Notes under the pieces: model-generated
What the model was told of the DNA's origin: nothing
The model's input: the letters and a program-made list of their open reading frames with translations, nothing else
Databases searched by the model: none
Part shown: positions 31,901 through 42,335 of the stretch, in pieces
Position numbering within the stretch: position 1 is the stretch's first letter
Layout: every line of letters begins with the position of its first letter
Program-made: the position numbers and the translations under genes
Assembly: GCA_030068145.1 (NCBI GenBank)
Contig: JAPJBO010000012.1
Location: 186,001-250,000, forward strand
Direction of reading: 5' to 3'
Source: Diplonema papillatum
Taxonomy: Eukaryota > Euglenozoa > Diplonemea > Diplonemida > Diplonemidae
DNA length: 64,000 bases

Positions 31901-34900
31901 GCTCAAAGATAGTCTTACGTATGTTAATGGCACGCAGACCTTGTCGTATCCGTTGATGAAGTCCGTGTACTGACGAAAGACTCGCGTGTTCTCGGCGAAA
32001 ACGCGGCCGAAGCCCGCGTTGGCGAAGTCGTCGGCTTGACGGATTGCTTTGCGCATTTCCTTCAGAAGCGTCTCCGCACACGCCCGCACCTGCAGCAGGT
32101 TCGCGAAGGTCTCATCCACAATCTCGTAGTCGTCGATGTGCAGCTCCTTCATCTTCCGCATGGTGTCTATCTTCTGCTTCAGGGGATTCATGTAGTAGTC
32201 GCAAACCTGCAATTGTGGGATTGGTGTCCTTTCACCCTCTGCGTATTTTCTGAAGAAGCAAGATTCCCATCGAAGATGTCTACTGGTAATGGTCACAGCA
32301 CGTTTGAACCGGTCAGTTTTTTCGCGGTCGAAGATGTGGCGGGAGATTGTCAGTCCAACGCAAAGGTGCAAGTATGAGTGACCTGAATACAGGCCAGTCA
32401 AATTGTTTGCCCCATGAGGATTCTTTTTGTGCGCGGGAAATGCAATACAATATGTGCCAGTCACGTGCTGTCTCGCGCCGTCTCCGGTTTAGGTCCTCGG
32501 TTGGCGTGCCTTGGTCCTTGCGTTTGCGTTTAGATGTTCCATGCGGTGCATAGACAAAATTCCGTCGCTGGCTCGTTGTTGTGTCAGCTTTCCATTCTTA
32601 GGACGATCTGAATGCCTCGAAACAGCAAGAAAGTCGATGCAGGTAGCAACCCTGAGTAACAAACATGGTAGTGAAACGCGCGTTACGCTCTCGCTATTTA
32701 TTTATTTTCGGGAGGTCTGCAGGCGTGATTCAAAAAAAGCCCCTCCGTTTTGGTACGCGCGTGAATCACGCGCGTGACATGCGTGGTACGCGCGTGACGA
32801 GCGTGGGAAGAAACCCACGGATTCTGTCCTTTACAGGCTTCGCATGGCTGTTCGTCTGTCTGACTCGTGAACGGCGCTACGCATGCCGTCGTTTCAACCT
32901 CGTGCAACGTGTTTCCGACTGGGCGGGGAAGTGGTGGCTGGTTTACACAACAGAATAATCCCTTGCCAAATTCAGGTTCTGTCCGACGCCGCGCAACCCC
33001 TCAGCTTCACTACATTCATGAACTGGGAACAGATTCCCATATAAGTGTGAGGTTTCGGGTGGGTTGCATGGCTTCAGCAATGTAGCGCTCCCAAATATCC
33101 TGTGTCAAGCCGATGCCTCGGGGAAGGCACCTCCGGGGACATGACTCTGTGTGCGGATCATCGCAACCAGGGCCTGGGGTGAGAAGTGGCGGAGGGCTTC
33201 CAGAACATGATCCCACTGCCATTCGCTGGATCAGTGAGTCGAGATTTGATGATGTTGAGCATCACGTCCGCCTTAACCCAGTCGGAGGCATCTCGAAAGC
33301 TGTGGTACTGTCTCATGAACAGAGTCGATGATGACGTTGTCCGTTGCGTGTTGATCAAAGCTCTGATTACCCCCACCCCCCAGCGCTCCAGACACCCTGG
33401 CGGTGCTCTTCAACCCCCCTTCGGCTTGCAACTCATCAACCCCTGCAACGGACATGAAGCGCGCGGACAACTTTCTACTCTACTACACTACTGCCTGTGG
33501 AAGGGTGTACGCCCGGTACGACGTGCTCAGCGCACTAAAACAGACATTTTTGAATCACGCGAATGGATGGATCTACGTTCGGTAGATCCATTTGTTCTAG
33601 GGTAGGCACACAGCCGGCATATTTTTTCGAGTGCAAGTTCGCGATATTTTTTGTTTGTGCGTACGTGTGTAAACCCTGTTTTGAGTGATTTAACACAGCA
33701 CGCTGCCATCCGACACTTTTTGATATAGACAAGCAAGCTTGTTACCATAAAAAACGGAGCTTTTTTAGTCACGCGCGTCACGCGCGTATTTTGAGATGAG
33801 TGGAAGGGCGAGCGGGCAGAACGCGCGTTTCACTATCATGAATAAGTAAGTCATACCTGTCCGAGCCCTTTCACGTAGGAGATTTCGGTTTCAAACAGTT
33901 CCTTCTTGAGGTAGAACGCTTTTCGCTCCACGTCGGTAGAGCTGTCCTTCGGTGGCGGTCGGAAATCGACAGAGTTCGTCGCGCAATAATCGCTGCCGGA
34001 CTGTACAGGTTGGGATTGGCGTTTGTGGTTCCCAAAACGGGGGAAGAGGGGGCAGGGTCGTGTGCTCAGGTAAATCACACGCTTCAAGGCCTGGTGTGCT
34101 ATCGCTAATTTCTTCCAGACAGAAAATCGTCGTTGTTTCATCAGGAAAGTCGAGAGTTCTTTGCGCACGTTTTCGCTGCCGGACTGTTCAATGCTGACTG
34201 GGTCACTGGCTGCCAAAAAAAAAAAACGGTGCTCGGGGGTGAATCTCACGCTTCAACGCCTTGTTTGCTATCTGTAAACCTTGCCTATCATGGCCTGGCA
34301 TGGTATGGGCACAACATGTGAAATCACTTGTCACGTGTATTATCAGAACATGTGAAACCACTTGTTCACGTGTATTTTCAGAACAAGTGGGATCACGTGT
34401 TCGTTTGTATTTTCTCAAAAAGTGGGTCATACTTCACGATCATTGGTCAGCCCCTCGCTCTCGTTGGTGTCAGGGGCGGTCATCATCGGCGACCGGGCGT
34501 CAAAGTTCGACTCTTCCTTCATCTTTCGGAAGTAGCGGATGGTCACAGCATTGTCTACGGAGGCGCTTTCCCGGCTGCCGGTGCTCACCTCCGAATACCG
34601 TACTTTCCTGCGCGGTGGGGTCGTTGCTATTGGGTGCTGGTTTGCTACCTCGGTTGTTTTCACCACTCGTTCTTTTCTCTGTTTCACCACTTTGGCTGGC
34701 CAAAAAAGACCTGCTCACCTCCGGTGGGCGCCGGGTGTATGTTTGCTCAGCCAAGTTTGAAAAGCGTGGGTCACGAGGTACGCTTTGCTCTATCTGTACT
34801 TACGCACAATGTGGTCGCGGTCAGCTGAAGTCGGGGCTTCTTTCAACCCGGCAGACTTCCACTACATCAGTTCTCCGCAGTGTTAAATTTAGAGCACTGG

Positions 34901-36368
34901 CAGAAGTCGTAGTAACAACATGCATTGTAAACACGAAATAAGAGCTCGTCACTCGCACAACCGCGGCTGATAAAAACTAATGATGATGATGATGTGAAGA
35001 GAGAGTTGTTTCCGTTGAACGCAGTGCCTGATCGGTTTTTAGAGTTATAGTTCGCTTGAGAACCCGGGCATTTTTACGTAAAGCTGGATTCAGGACGCAA
35101 GCGAAAACGCCACGGTTTGCGACGAGCTTATCATTTCCTCCAACATTTCATCATCAGTTTTGTGCGTGCCGGTTGATCGTTTTCCCACTTGTATTTACCC
35201 TGTGTGTATTCAGGTAAGGAATTCTGATCAACCACCAAAACACGCTGCCTACGTCTTTTTAGCCTGCACAATACATTGAAGGGCAACCCACAAGATTGTT
35301 AGTACTGAAAAAAAAAAAAGACGCTGGCAGCGTGTTTGGGAGAAGGTTGGCCTGACGATCCTATTCTCCCTCGGCACGTACAAACAAAAAGGCACGCCCA
35401 TTCTTTTTTTGAAGGAACCCAGGTCCTGGGCCAGGGGACTTTAGACTTTGTCTGACCGAGCAAAAAAGCCGGTGTCAGCCGATACCCCGGTTTTGGGCCT
35501 GTGGGTGTCTGAGTGCCCGGAACCGTCGCCCCGCGCGCAAACAAGGGAACGGAGGGGGGTGTATAGGCTTGCGGTGGCGGTGTGCACGTCTATCAAAGTA
35601 CGGAGATAGGGTGACAAGCTTCGAATAGCAGTGACACACCGTGAACGCGCCACAGGTACAGTACTGCAGGGGGCCACTTGAAATCGAATTTTACGAAAAA
35701 CCGAAACCGGAAAGCCCCGGTGTTCTGAAACCGGGAAACCGGGTTTCTAAACTCCCCTGTTCTGGGCTCAAGCAACGGTGATAAGGGCAAGGGGGGGTAC
35801 TCCAGCGCTCTTGTTAAGGATCAGCCACTTTGGCCGGATGGCCGGATAAACCAGACCCCCCCCCCCCCTCTACAGTGCAGTTGCCTTGGAGGCTGGGTGG
35901 TCAAATTCTCCAAGGTGAAATGGTCAAAATTCCCTGCCGAAAGTGGGCCCACAAAAATTTTCCAAAGTGTGGTATTTGGGGTATTTGGGGCAAAAAAAAA
36001 TTTTTTTTTTTCTGACCGCCCACCGTGGCGACCACCTTAGAGTGTGACAGGTAGCGTCTCCCCCCTCCACAGGGGAAATGGGGGGGGGGGGGGGTCAGCC
36101 GGCTGATGGATGGATGGATGGTTCTTAACAAGATGCCTGGGGCACTCTGCTCTGCCTCCCTTTGGCTGGACGTCGCATACCGATGAATGCTGTCGAAGCC
36201 CGGCGTCGCGAGCTCCTTCCGCCCGCCCGTGTGGCCCGGCGTGTGCGGCGTGTGCAGGAATTTCGCCTCTTCGACCGTCAGCCGCAGCGGCTCGGCGGTA
36301 TGCCGGCGGCGCGGCCGCACCGGCTCCGTCTCGAACTCCGGGCCATCGGTCGACTGGCAGCAGCCCAT
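28969..36368 (-). CDS. Rho guanine nucleotide exchange factor, DH-PH (6 exons)
   Basis: Exons: 36368-36181, 34607-34433, 34000-33857, 32206-31940, 30660-30440 and 29527-28969, all GT-AG and in phase. ATG (36366-36368) is in a ccatgg context. The protein begins MGCCQS, a pattern for N-myristoylation plus palmitoylation, which suggests membrane anchoring. Residues about 1-145 are otherwise low complexity. The DH domain starts in exon 3 (ELFETEISYVKGL), continues through exon 4 (VCDYYMNPLK ... AENTRVFRQY) and ends with conserved region 3 in exon 5 (YLITPIQRLVRY, joined to GIFLRDLYRL in exon 6). A PH domain fills most of exon 6 (about residues 385-500), with VSMFLFTDLLMLVK and a C-terminal helix containing RALWHETIW. 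DH-PH proteins load GTP on Rho-family GTPases; the substrate is unknown. Exon 6 ends at a GTGTGC donor, so a further exon is expected (possibly 27966-27820). Introns hold a MITE, a foldback element and repeats. Confidence 0.88.
30183..30212. repeat. (ga)n tract
   Basis: Short gaga run in RhoGEF intron 5. Similar runs at 3826-3842 and 23368-23402. Confidence 0.85.
30839..31892. mobile_element. foldback element with inverted arrays of a ~29-bp unit
   Basis: Left arm 30839-31035: about six copies of a unit with agttgatcaagatagtacat. Right arm 31757-31892: the same unit inverted (gtactatnntgggnaactct pattern). Next inside, agtttgtgcccaaaa (31142-31170) pairs with its complement near 31568-31585. 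The centre holds a 13-bp minisatellite. It lies entirely inside RhoGEF intron 4 (31939-30661). No transposase is visible. Confidence 0.7.
31365..31562. repeat. 13-bp minisatellite (acccaagtttggg)n
   Basis: About 15 perfect copies. Each unit is itself a near-palindrome. The open frames over it on both strands are artefacts of a 13-bp unit with no stop. Confidence 0.95.
33016..33376 (-). pseudogene. coding-like remnants inside RhoGEF intron 3
   Basis: Two consecutive minus-strand frames look protein-like: 33376-33158 (DWVKADVMLNIIKSRL) and 33222-33016 (LTQDIWERYIAEAMQ). Each ends in a stop, and they overlap in different frames. Family not recognised. Most likely a decayed mobile element; a nested or skipped exon is less likely because the flanking exons already join in phase. 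Confidence 0.25.
35158..35307 (+). repeat. spliced-leader-RNA-like dispersed repeat, copy 3
   Basis: Same element, intact helix arms, ending in a longer A run (tactg followed by about 13 A). It lies in intron 1 of the RhoGEF gene on the opposite strand. Confidence 0.6.
35800..36140 (-). mobile_element. MITE with TIR CTTGTTAAG, copy 2 (in RhoGEF intron 1)
   Basis: Core 35810-36132, same element as 25823-26170 in inverse orientation. It sits 49 bp past the donor of RhoGEF exon 1 (36181). Confidence 0.8.
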
Positions 36369-36884
36369 GGCTGGCGCTTCTCTGAGCCCTTCCCTGGAGT
36401 GACAGCAGCGCGTAGCAGCGGCAGCACCGTTTGGAGGCAGGTCTGGGCGAAAAACGTGGCGCGAAATGCGTTCGCTTCGGCGGAACCGCTTTTTACAGGC
36501 ACAAAAAGGTGGGCACGGCAGTCGAACGGTCGTTTCCCCGACGTGTCGTTCTAGTAGGGTCTAGAGCCTGAGCGGAGGACGATCTTTCACACACAAACGA
36601 ATGCGGTTAGGCGGGTCGCTTCAGCGAAGCCGCTCTGGCTGGCGGGCAAGCAAGTCACAGCCACCGCCGGCACGGCAGCACAGGGGAAACGGGGTTGGGG
36701 TGTGTGGGTAAATTCTACGCCCGACGGCCAGCGCCCAACTTCCGCCCAGGTCCGAGCAACGCGAAGGCGAACTCAAGCGCGGCTCCTCTTCCAGTGGGGG
36801 TGGTTACTTCTTTTTTTTTCTTCCGGGTTTTGGTGTTTTCTTTTTGCGATATCCCTTCTTCCTGTGTTCCGACGTTTAGGTACC

Positions 36885-37145
36885 AGGGAAAGCCTGCTAC
36901 ACGGGAGCCAAGCTTTACGTGTTCGGCGGTACTGCAGAGCCACGGGCCCACGGGTCAAGTGGCTTCGATTTCCCAAACTAAAGCATCAAGGCTTGGCGCA
37001 CCTTGGGGCTTGGCGCTCGCGCTGAACACAAGCTCGTCGAGACGGTCAGCCGCAGGGCAGAGCGGACGGGGTTGTGGCACTGTGCTGCCTCCACCTCAAG
37101 CTTTGCAAGCTGTAATTGACCGTCACGTTCCTGGACCCGGAGCGG
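36885..37145 (+). repeat. R300 dispersed repeat, copy 3
   Basis: Same family as 18650-19005, upstream of the RhoGEF gene. Confidence 0.8.
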
Positions 37146-37796
37146 TCTTGTCTTCTTTCTATTCTTCTTCTGTGTTAGCGACGTGGCGTGCGTTGGTCGG
37201 CAATAGGGAGGGAAGATCATAGTTTGACTGGCGGAGAGGCAAGGATACAGCCAGGCATCCACACGGCCAGTAAGTCTTTGACAACACACCTTCGCCACGC
37301 ACCTCCAATCTGAGCCCGAACCTGAACCCGCACTGACATTCCACATGTGTCCTCATCCTTTTTCCCGAAGTTCCGATCCAGTTTGCCGATTTCCCGTGCC
37401 TACATTGTTCTGTCGGCCAGCGGCTTTAGCCCAGGTCAGCATTCACGTCGACAACGCCCATCACTAGCTGGCCAAAGGAAAAAGAACGGAGCGCAGGAGA
37501 AACACGCAAGAACAACCAGCAATCACATCATAGAGACAAGGACTAGGCGGGTGGGGGGCCCTGGAGGGGGGGGGTGTCGGGCGACGTGAGGGCGTGCTGA
37601 ACACGCAGAATTCTGCCGAAGCAACGCTACGCCAGTTCGCAGGGATGGTGCGGCGGCGTGGCTAAGTCTGGTAGTCTGCGCAGCCTGTCCGAAGCGGCCC
37701 ATTTTTCGAGCGCAAACTACCTCCTTTTCTGCGCGACTTTTCTGGCCGGACCCGACCACCCTAAGAACCTTGGTTGCGGCTACCGCGCGAATAGCG

Positions 37797-38060
37797 GTGT
37801 GTGGATAAAACAGGTCAATCGAGTGATAGCACACGACTTCAAGTCGGTGCAAGCCCGCAAGAGCTTCTGCCCTATCAGCTTTTGACGGTAGTGTAGTGGA
37901 CTACAGTGGCTGTAACGGGTAACGGGGAATTAGGGTTCGATTCCGGAGAGGGAGCCTGAGAAACGGCTACCACATCTAAGGATGGCAGCAGGTACGCAAA
38001 TTGCCCAATAGCACCACTGCTGAGGCAGCGAAGAGAAATAGCCACGACACGTACTTACCG
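37797..38060 (+). rRNA. 18S rRNA 5'-region fragment (pseudo-rRNA)
   Basis: Contains gggttcgattccggagaggg, then gcctgagaaacggctaccac, then gcaaattgccc and cactgctgaggcagcgaaga, in the order of the universal 18S 5' domain. The preceding tract (gacggtagtg, ggactacagtggctgtaacg) also fits. No 18S 5' terminus and no downstream core (no 530-loop) is present, so it is an isolated fragment. The homology limits are approximate. Confidence 0.85.
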
Positions 38061-38162
38061 CTGCCAGTCGTCACCTTTCAACGATGACGAGCGCGTTTGT
38101 TGCCAGAAATGGGGCGTGCAATGCGTACAGAATGTAAAAGACTGCAATGGACGGTTAGCCGT

Positions 38163-38330
38163 AAAACGGCGCGGCGGAGTCCGGCCTCAGAAGCAGGAGT
38201 TGAAGAGGGTGTGCCGGAAAAGCGGGCGTGCTGCAACCAAAACGCGTGTATATGCACACCCGAAAACCAGGTGTGACACCAGGCTTTCAACTGCAGCTTT
38301 AGCTCCGGCTTCTGAGGCTGGACTCCCACC
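38163..38330. mobile_element. foldback MITE-like element, copy 2
   Basis: Left arm gagtccggcctcagaagc and right arm gcttctgaggctggactc form a terminal inverted repeat of about 18 bp. The inner arms (aggagttgaag and ctttagctcc) also pair. Confidence 0.7.
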
Positions 38331-39710
38331 TTGCTTAGGTTAGGCCACCTACACACGCCTTAGCGAGACAACTGGCCGCCTCGCTTATTCCGCCGAAGTT
38401 CTTGCAGGTTGCGTTGTTCACCGCTGGGCTCCTCGCCGTGAGAGAAAGCTGTCCGCTCGGGCGATTTGCTTCAGGAGTTGGGGGGAAATTTTAGTTTAGT
38501 GTTCGGGCAGAAGGGGTAGTCATTTGGCACACTTAGATACTAGGCCGCTTTCGTACCCGATGCTCGGTTCACGCCTCTGAAACGCCAGTGCCTGACGTCC
38601 GCAGCTTTCGCTCTTTCTCACTTGGGCCCGTTTTGTGCTACGTTGGTTTCCGACTCAGCAAGATACTCGAGAAGGATCTTCCAACTTAACAAGTTCCAAG
38701 GAAAATATCTGGCTGAAGACAACGAGCTAAAGGAAGGACTAGTGCGTGGTATCTGCACACGAGCGGAAAGAAGCCAATTGACCTTCAGAGTGTGGTCAGC
38801 CTTCGCGGTTCAGAGGTGCAGCGACTCGGCGTGTCTACGAAGCCAATGTCAGGTTTCTTCCTGTTCGAGGGCTGGGACACAAGGGCTGACGGGAAGGTCA
38901 GCCAGCTCGGTGCGATGTATCGCTTTTCTAGCCTCAAGGGTCAACCCTGCGAGTATTGAAAACAAAGGGGGAGAACTCTAGGAGAGGGGGGGGTGGGAGC
39001 GCTCTACAATCATCTATTTTTCGAAAAAGAAAATGCTCTATGGGGGGGGGAAGGAGATGAGGCGGGGAGGATCACAATTGAAGTACACCACCTTTCAGAC
39101 TGTTTCGAGCCGGTACACCGCGAGATCCGTCGTGTACTACTAGTAGAGGCTGATCGACCATGGCTGAGTATAAAGTATAATCGAGTCGGAGTCCGGGAGG
39201 GTGATTGCTAGAACGTTCTTGGAATTGTGCTCAACACCGCACAGATTCTATCTACACCGGATATCGGTCCTTTAACCCATGGACACATAAGGCGGACCAT
39301 CATCAGCGCGGAACCAGTCTAGAATCTGCAGACAGGACGTCTGTGCGAGTCTGGTCAGTGGTGGCCATTGTTCAAACCCGTGTAACACTGCGAGCAAGTG
39401 CTAAAGGTCCAACCTCCCGGCACTGCCGGGGGAGGTTGTGCGGGCAAGCCAAAATTTCAGTTTGGCAGGTCTACACTTGCGCGAAATCTACACCCAAGGA
39501 TACAGGGGCCGATCTACACGTAGCAAAGCTACACTTAGTGAATCTACACTTGGTACGTTTGCCACATTTCCTGACATCCTTTGTGCGTGGCTGTCGACCG
39601 GTTTTCCCTGTTCCATCCAAACCAAAACAGAACGTCTTGTTGGCCTTCACAAGGCGAAACCCGCCGGTACTGTTGGGTACTAACAACAGGAAAACACGCG
39701 GGAGTGCTGT

Positions 39711-40468
39711 CTAGCTTTCAAGGATGTTTTTGCTGAGGCTCGTCGACCACGACTTTTTCGACTGGTTCGAAGACGAAGCCGGGCGGGGCTCTCGGTGCGG
39801 CGGTCGCGCGGAGGACCCGTTGGACGCGAGCGAGCACGACCGGGACAACATCAGGTCCTCTCCGTACGGCGTTTGGTACATCGGCGCGTCCTGCTGCGGC
39901 ACCGAGGCGGGGGTGCTGGGACGCGGGGATTAGGCTGCCGATGATCTCCGCGTTTCCCAGCGTGTTTTGTGCGTGTGCCGACGTCTTCTTGGCCCGCACA
40001 ACACATTGTGAGGCAGGCCCGCCGGGACTGTTGGGGTACTAACGAAAGGAATACACACGCGGGAGCAATAGGCGCCTCCTTGTCTAGCTTTCAAGGATGA
40101 TTTTGCTGAGGCTCGTCGACCACGACTTTTTCGACTGGTTTGAAGACGAAGCCGGGCGGGGCTCTCGGTGCGGTGGTCGCGCGCAGGACCCGTTGGACGC
40201 GAGCGAGCACGACCGGGACAACATCAGGTCCTCTCCGTACGGCGTTGGGTACATCGGCGCGTCCTGCTGCGGCAGCGAGGCGGGGGTGCTGGGGCACGGG
40301 GATTAGGCTGCCGATGATCTTCGTAGGATTGCCGCGTTTCCCAGCGTGTTTTGTGCGTGTGCCGACGTCTTCTTGGCCTGCACAACACATTGTGAGGCAG
40401 GCCCGCCGGGACTGTTGGGTACTAACAATAGAAGAATACACACGCGGGAGCAATAGGCGCCTCCCTGT
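39711..40468 (-). pseudogene. two extra tandem copies of the terminal exon segment of the coiled-coil gene
   Basis: Stop codons at 39711, 40084 and 40469 mark three near-identical segments spaced 373 and 385 bp. The two left copies keep about 64 codons (PQQDAP ... LES, stop) plus downstream sequence related to the tail of the spliced-leader-like repeat (gtactaacaa). Each copy is preceded on the coding strand by gctgccgcag, a usable acceptor. They may be decayed duplicates or alternative last exons. Confidence 0.75.
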
Positions 40469-41653
40469 CTAGCTTTCAAGGATGATTTTGCTGAGGCTCG
40501 TCGACCACGACTTTTTCGACTGGTTTGAAGACGAAGCCGGGCGGGGCTCTCGGTGCGGTGGTCGCGCGGAGGACCCGTTGGACGCGAGCGAGCACGACCG
40601 GGACGACATCAGGTCCTCTCCGTAAGGCGTTTGGTAGATCGGCGCGTCCTGCTGCGGCAGCGAGGCCCGGCACTGCCGGGGGTGCTGCGGCGCCGGGGTG
40701 AGGGAGATGGCCGTCAGAGGGTTCGCCTTCGCGCGGAGCGCGGCCACCTCGAGCTTCGCTTCCGTCAGCATGCGGAGGATGCGGTTGGTTTCCCGTTCCC
40801 ACGAGGGCGTCTGCAGGAGGTAGTCTTCGGTGATGCGGAGCCGGTGCCTTGTTTCCTCCTCCCGCAGCCGCGCTTCGTCGCGGGCGTATTTCATCTCCCG
40901 GACCTGCTGCTTCAAGTGCGCCACGTCCTGCTCCTTGAAGACCAAGTCGGCGGCCGCCGCCTCGCTGTCGCCGTGCATCTCGGCTTGACTGCCCGCGTCG
41001 CAGACGTCGATGGATGCCCGCCACGCCTTCACCGGCGACAAGGGCTCCGTCTGCACGCCTATCGCAACAGCGGCCGTTCTCTTCAGGACCGGTTTGCGCT
41101 GCTGTTTCGCGGGGTCTGGCTTGGTCGGCTTTCTGGGAGAGGGATTCCGGGTCTGCTTCTCGGGCGCGGCCTGGGCCCGGCGCCGGCAGGGAGCCGGCGA
41201 GTCGACGACCGCGCATTGGCTGACGAACGAGAAGTCCGGCAGCTCTCCGCAGCTTCCAGGAGGGGGGTCGTGCGGGGAAAAAGCGCTGCGGCGCGGCGCC
41301 GGCGGGTTGGCCGCGGCGCAGCGGTAGTCGCGCCACACGCCGCCGCCGATGAGCACGTTGCCGGACGGGCGCGGGCCGCAGCCTTCGACGACGCGCGGGG
41401 AGGCGACGGTCGGGTGCTGGAACTCGGCGTCGGTCATCACGCTGGCTTCCGGCTCCGGGGCGCTCGCCCCCGGCCGCGGCGGCGACATGTCGTCGTCGGC
41501 GTACTTCGCAGCGAGGGACTTCGCGGGGTCCGCCTCTGCCTTGAGGATCGCTGATATCTCGCACGTTTCGTTCGCGTGCCGGACGATGGGAGTCACCGGG
41601 GATTCGAGCTTCGTGGAAAGCGTCTTCGACGGAGGCGAGACGCCGTCGGTGCA
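40469..41653 (-). CDS. coiled-coil protein, last exon(s)
   Basis: Open for 394 codons from a good acceptor (catcgtttcag) at 41654 to TAG at 40469-40471. The first half is Pro/Ala-rich low complexity with MSPPRPGASAPEPEAS and a basic Lys/Arg/Pro stretch. Residues about 240-330 form a coiled coil (FKEQDVAHLKQQVREMKYAR onwards, then NRILRMLTEAKLEVAALRAK). The C-terminus is Ser-rich. It has no enzyme motifs. The start codon must lie in an upstream exon; candidates are the exons at 43049-43780 or 44778-45958, but no donor there matches this phase cleanly. An R80 repeat lies 16 bp before the acceptor. Confidence 0.65.
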   Translation of the reverse strand, partial: CTDGVSPPSKTLSTKLESPVTPIVRHANETCEISAILKAEADPAKSLAAKYADDDMSPPRPGASAPEPEASVMTDAEFQHPTVASPRVVEGCGPRPSGNVLIGGGVWRDYRCAAANPPAPRRSAFSPHDPPPGSCGELPDFSFVSQCAVVDSPAPCRRRAQAAPEKQTRNPSPRKPTKPDPAKQQRKPVLKRTAAVAIGVQTEPLSPVKAWRASIDVCDAGSQAEMHGDSEAAAADLVFKEQDVAHLKQQVREMKYARDEARLREEETRHRLRITEDYLLQTPSWERETNRILRMLTEAKLEVAALRAKANPLTAISLTPAPQHPRQCRASLPQQDAPIYQTPYGEDLMSSRSCSLASNGSSARPPHREPRPASSSNQSKKSWSTSLSKIILES

Positions 41654-41668
41654 CTGAAACGATGTTTT

Positions 41669-41740
41669 GAAGGATGTTTTTAGAGTTACAGTTCGCTTGA
41701 GAATCCGGGATTTTAGAGGTCTCCGATGACCTTCGTCGAA
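41669..41740 (+). repeat. R80 repeat beside an acceptor
   Basis: agagttacagttcgcttgag followed by tccgggattttaga. It sits immediately upstream (coding sense) of the exon at 41653. The duplicate exon at 42233 has its own copy (42259-42335). Confidence 0.8.
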
Positions 41741-41894
41741 TTTTAGAGTGAAGAGTTGATTTCCGGGTGACTCTCGTGTTCTTTTTGATCTGCTTGGAAA
41801 CAAAGAACTCGATTGGTCTGAGTTTCTACGGTTTCTTGTGCTTTATTACAAGCGCGGGGAGAAGCTACGATCGGGTGCTGAAACTCAGCATGCT

Positions 41895-42233
41895 CCGGGG
41901 CGAAGCGGTAGTCGCGCCGCCGATGAGCACGTTGCCGGACGGGCGCGGGCCGCAGCCTTCGACGACGCGCGGGGAGGCGACGGTCGGGTGCTGGAACTCG
42001 GCGTCGGTCATCACGCTGGCTTCCGGCTCCGGGGCGCTCGCCCCCGGCCGCGGCGGCGACATGTCGTCGTCGGCGTACTTCGCAGCGAGGGACTTCGCGG
42101 GGTCCGCCTCTGCCTTGAGGATCGCTGATATCTCGCACGTTTCGTTCGCGCCGGACGATGGGAGTCACCGGGGATTCGAGCTTCGTGGAAAGCGTCTCCG
42201 ACGGAGGCGAGACGCCGTCGGTGCACTATCAGG
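41895..42233 (-). pseudogene. duplicated, frameshifted copy of the first exon segment of the coiled-coil gene
   Basis: Matches 41653-41315 closely, including the acceptor region and flanking R80 repeat, but lacks 2 bp in the codons corresponding to the RHANET segment (frameshift) and 9 bp near its far end. If spliced in, it would truncate the protein. Confidence 0.85.
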
Positions 42234-42258
42234 ATGTTTTCGGAGTAAATAGCCCGAC

Positions 42259-42335
42259 TTCTTTAGAGTTAAAGTTCGCTTGAAATTCCGGGGGTTTAGG
42301 GTCTCCGTATGACCGTTGATGAATGGGTTCTCTTA
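42259..42335 (+). repeat. R80 repeat copy
   Basis: Contains agagttaaagttcgcttgaa and gggtctccgtatgacc, next to the duplicate exon at 42233. Confidence 0.8.

Larger units (their letters stand above)
36369..39710. other. intergenic region with repeats and an 18S fragment
   Basis: Contains R300 copy 3 (36885-37145), an 18S rRNA fragment (about 37800-38060), foldback MITE copy 2, and the 39268-39375 repeat. A 12-bp-arm palindrome (acctcccggcac / gtgccgggaggt type) lies at 39410-39437. No gene seen. Confidence 0.55.

Noticed and set aside
40553..41554. 333-codon plus-strand frame and a 392-codon minus +1 frame
   Set aside because: Shadows of the coiled-coil exon; Arg/Gly/Pro-rich translations typical of GC-rich off-frames.
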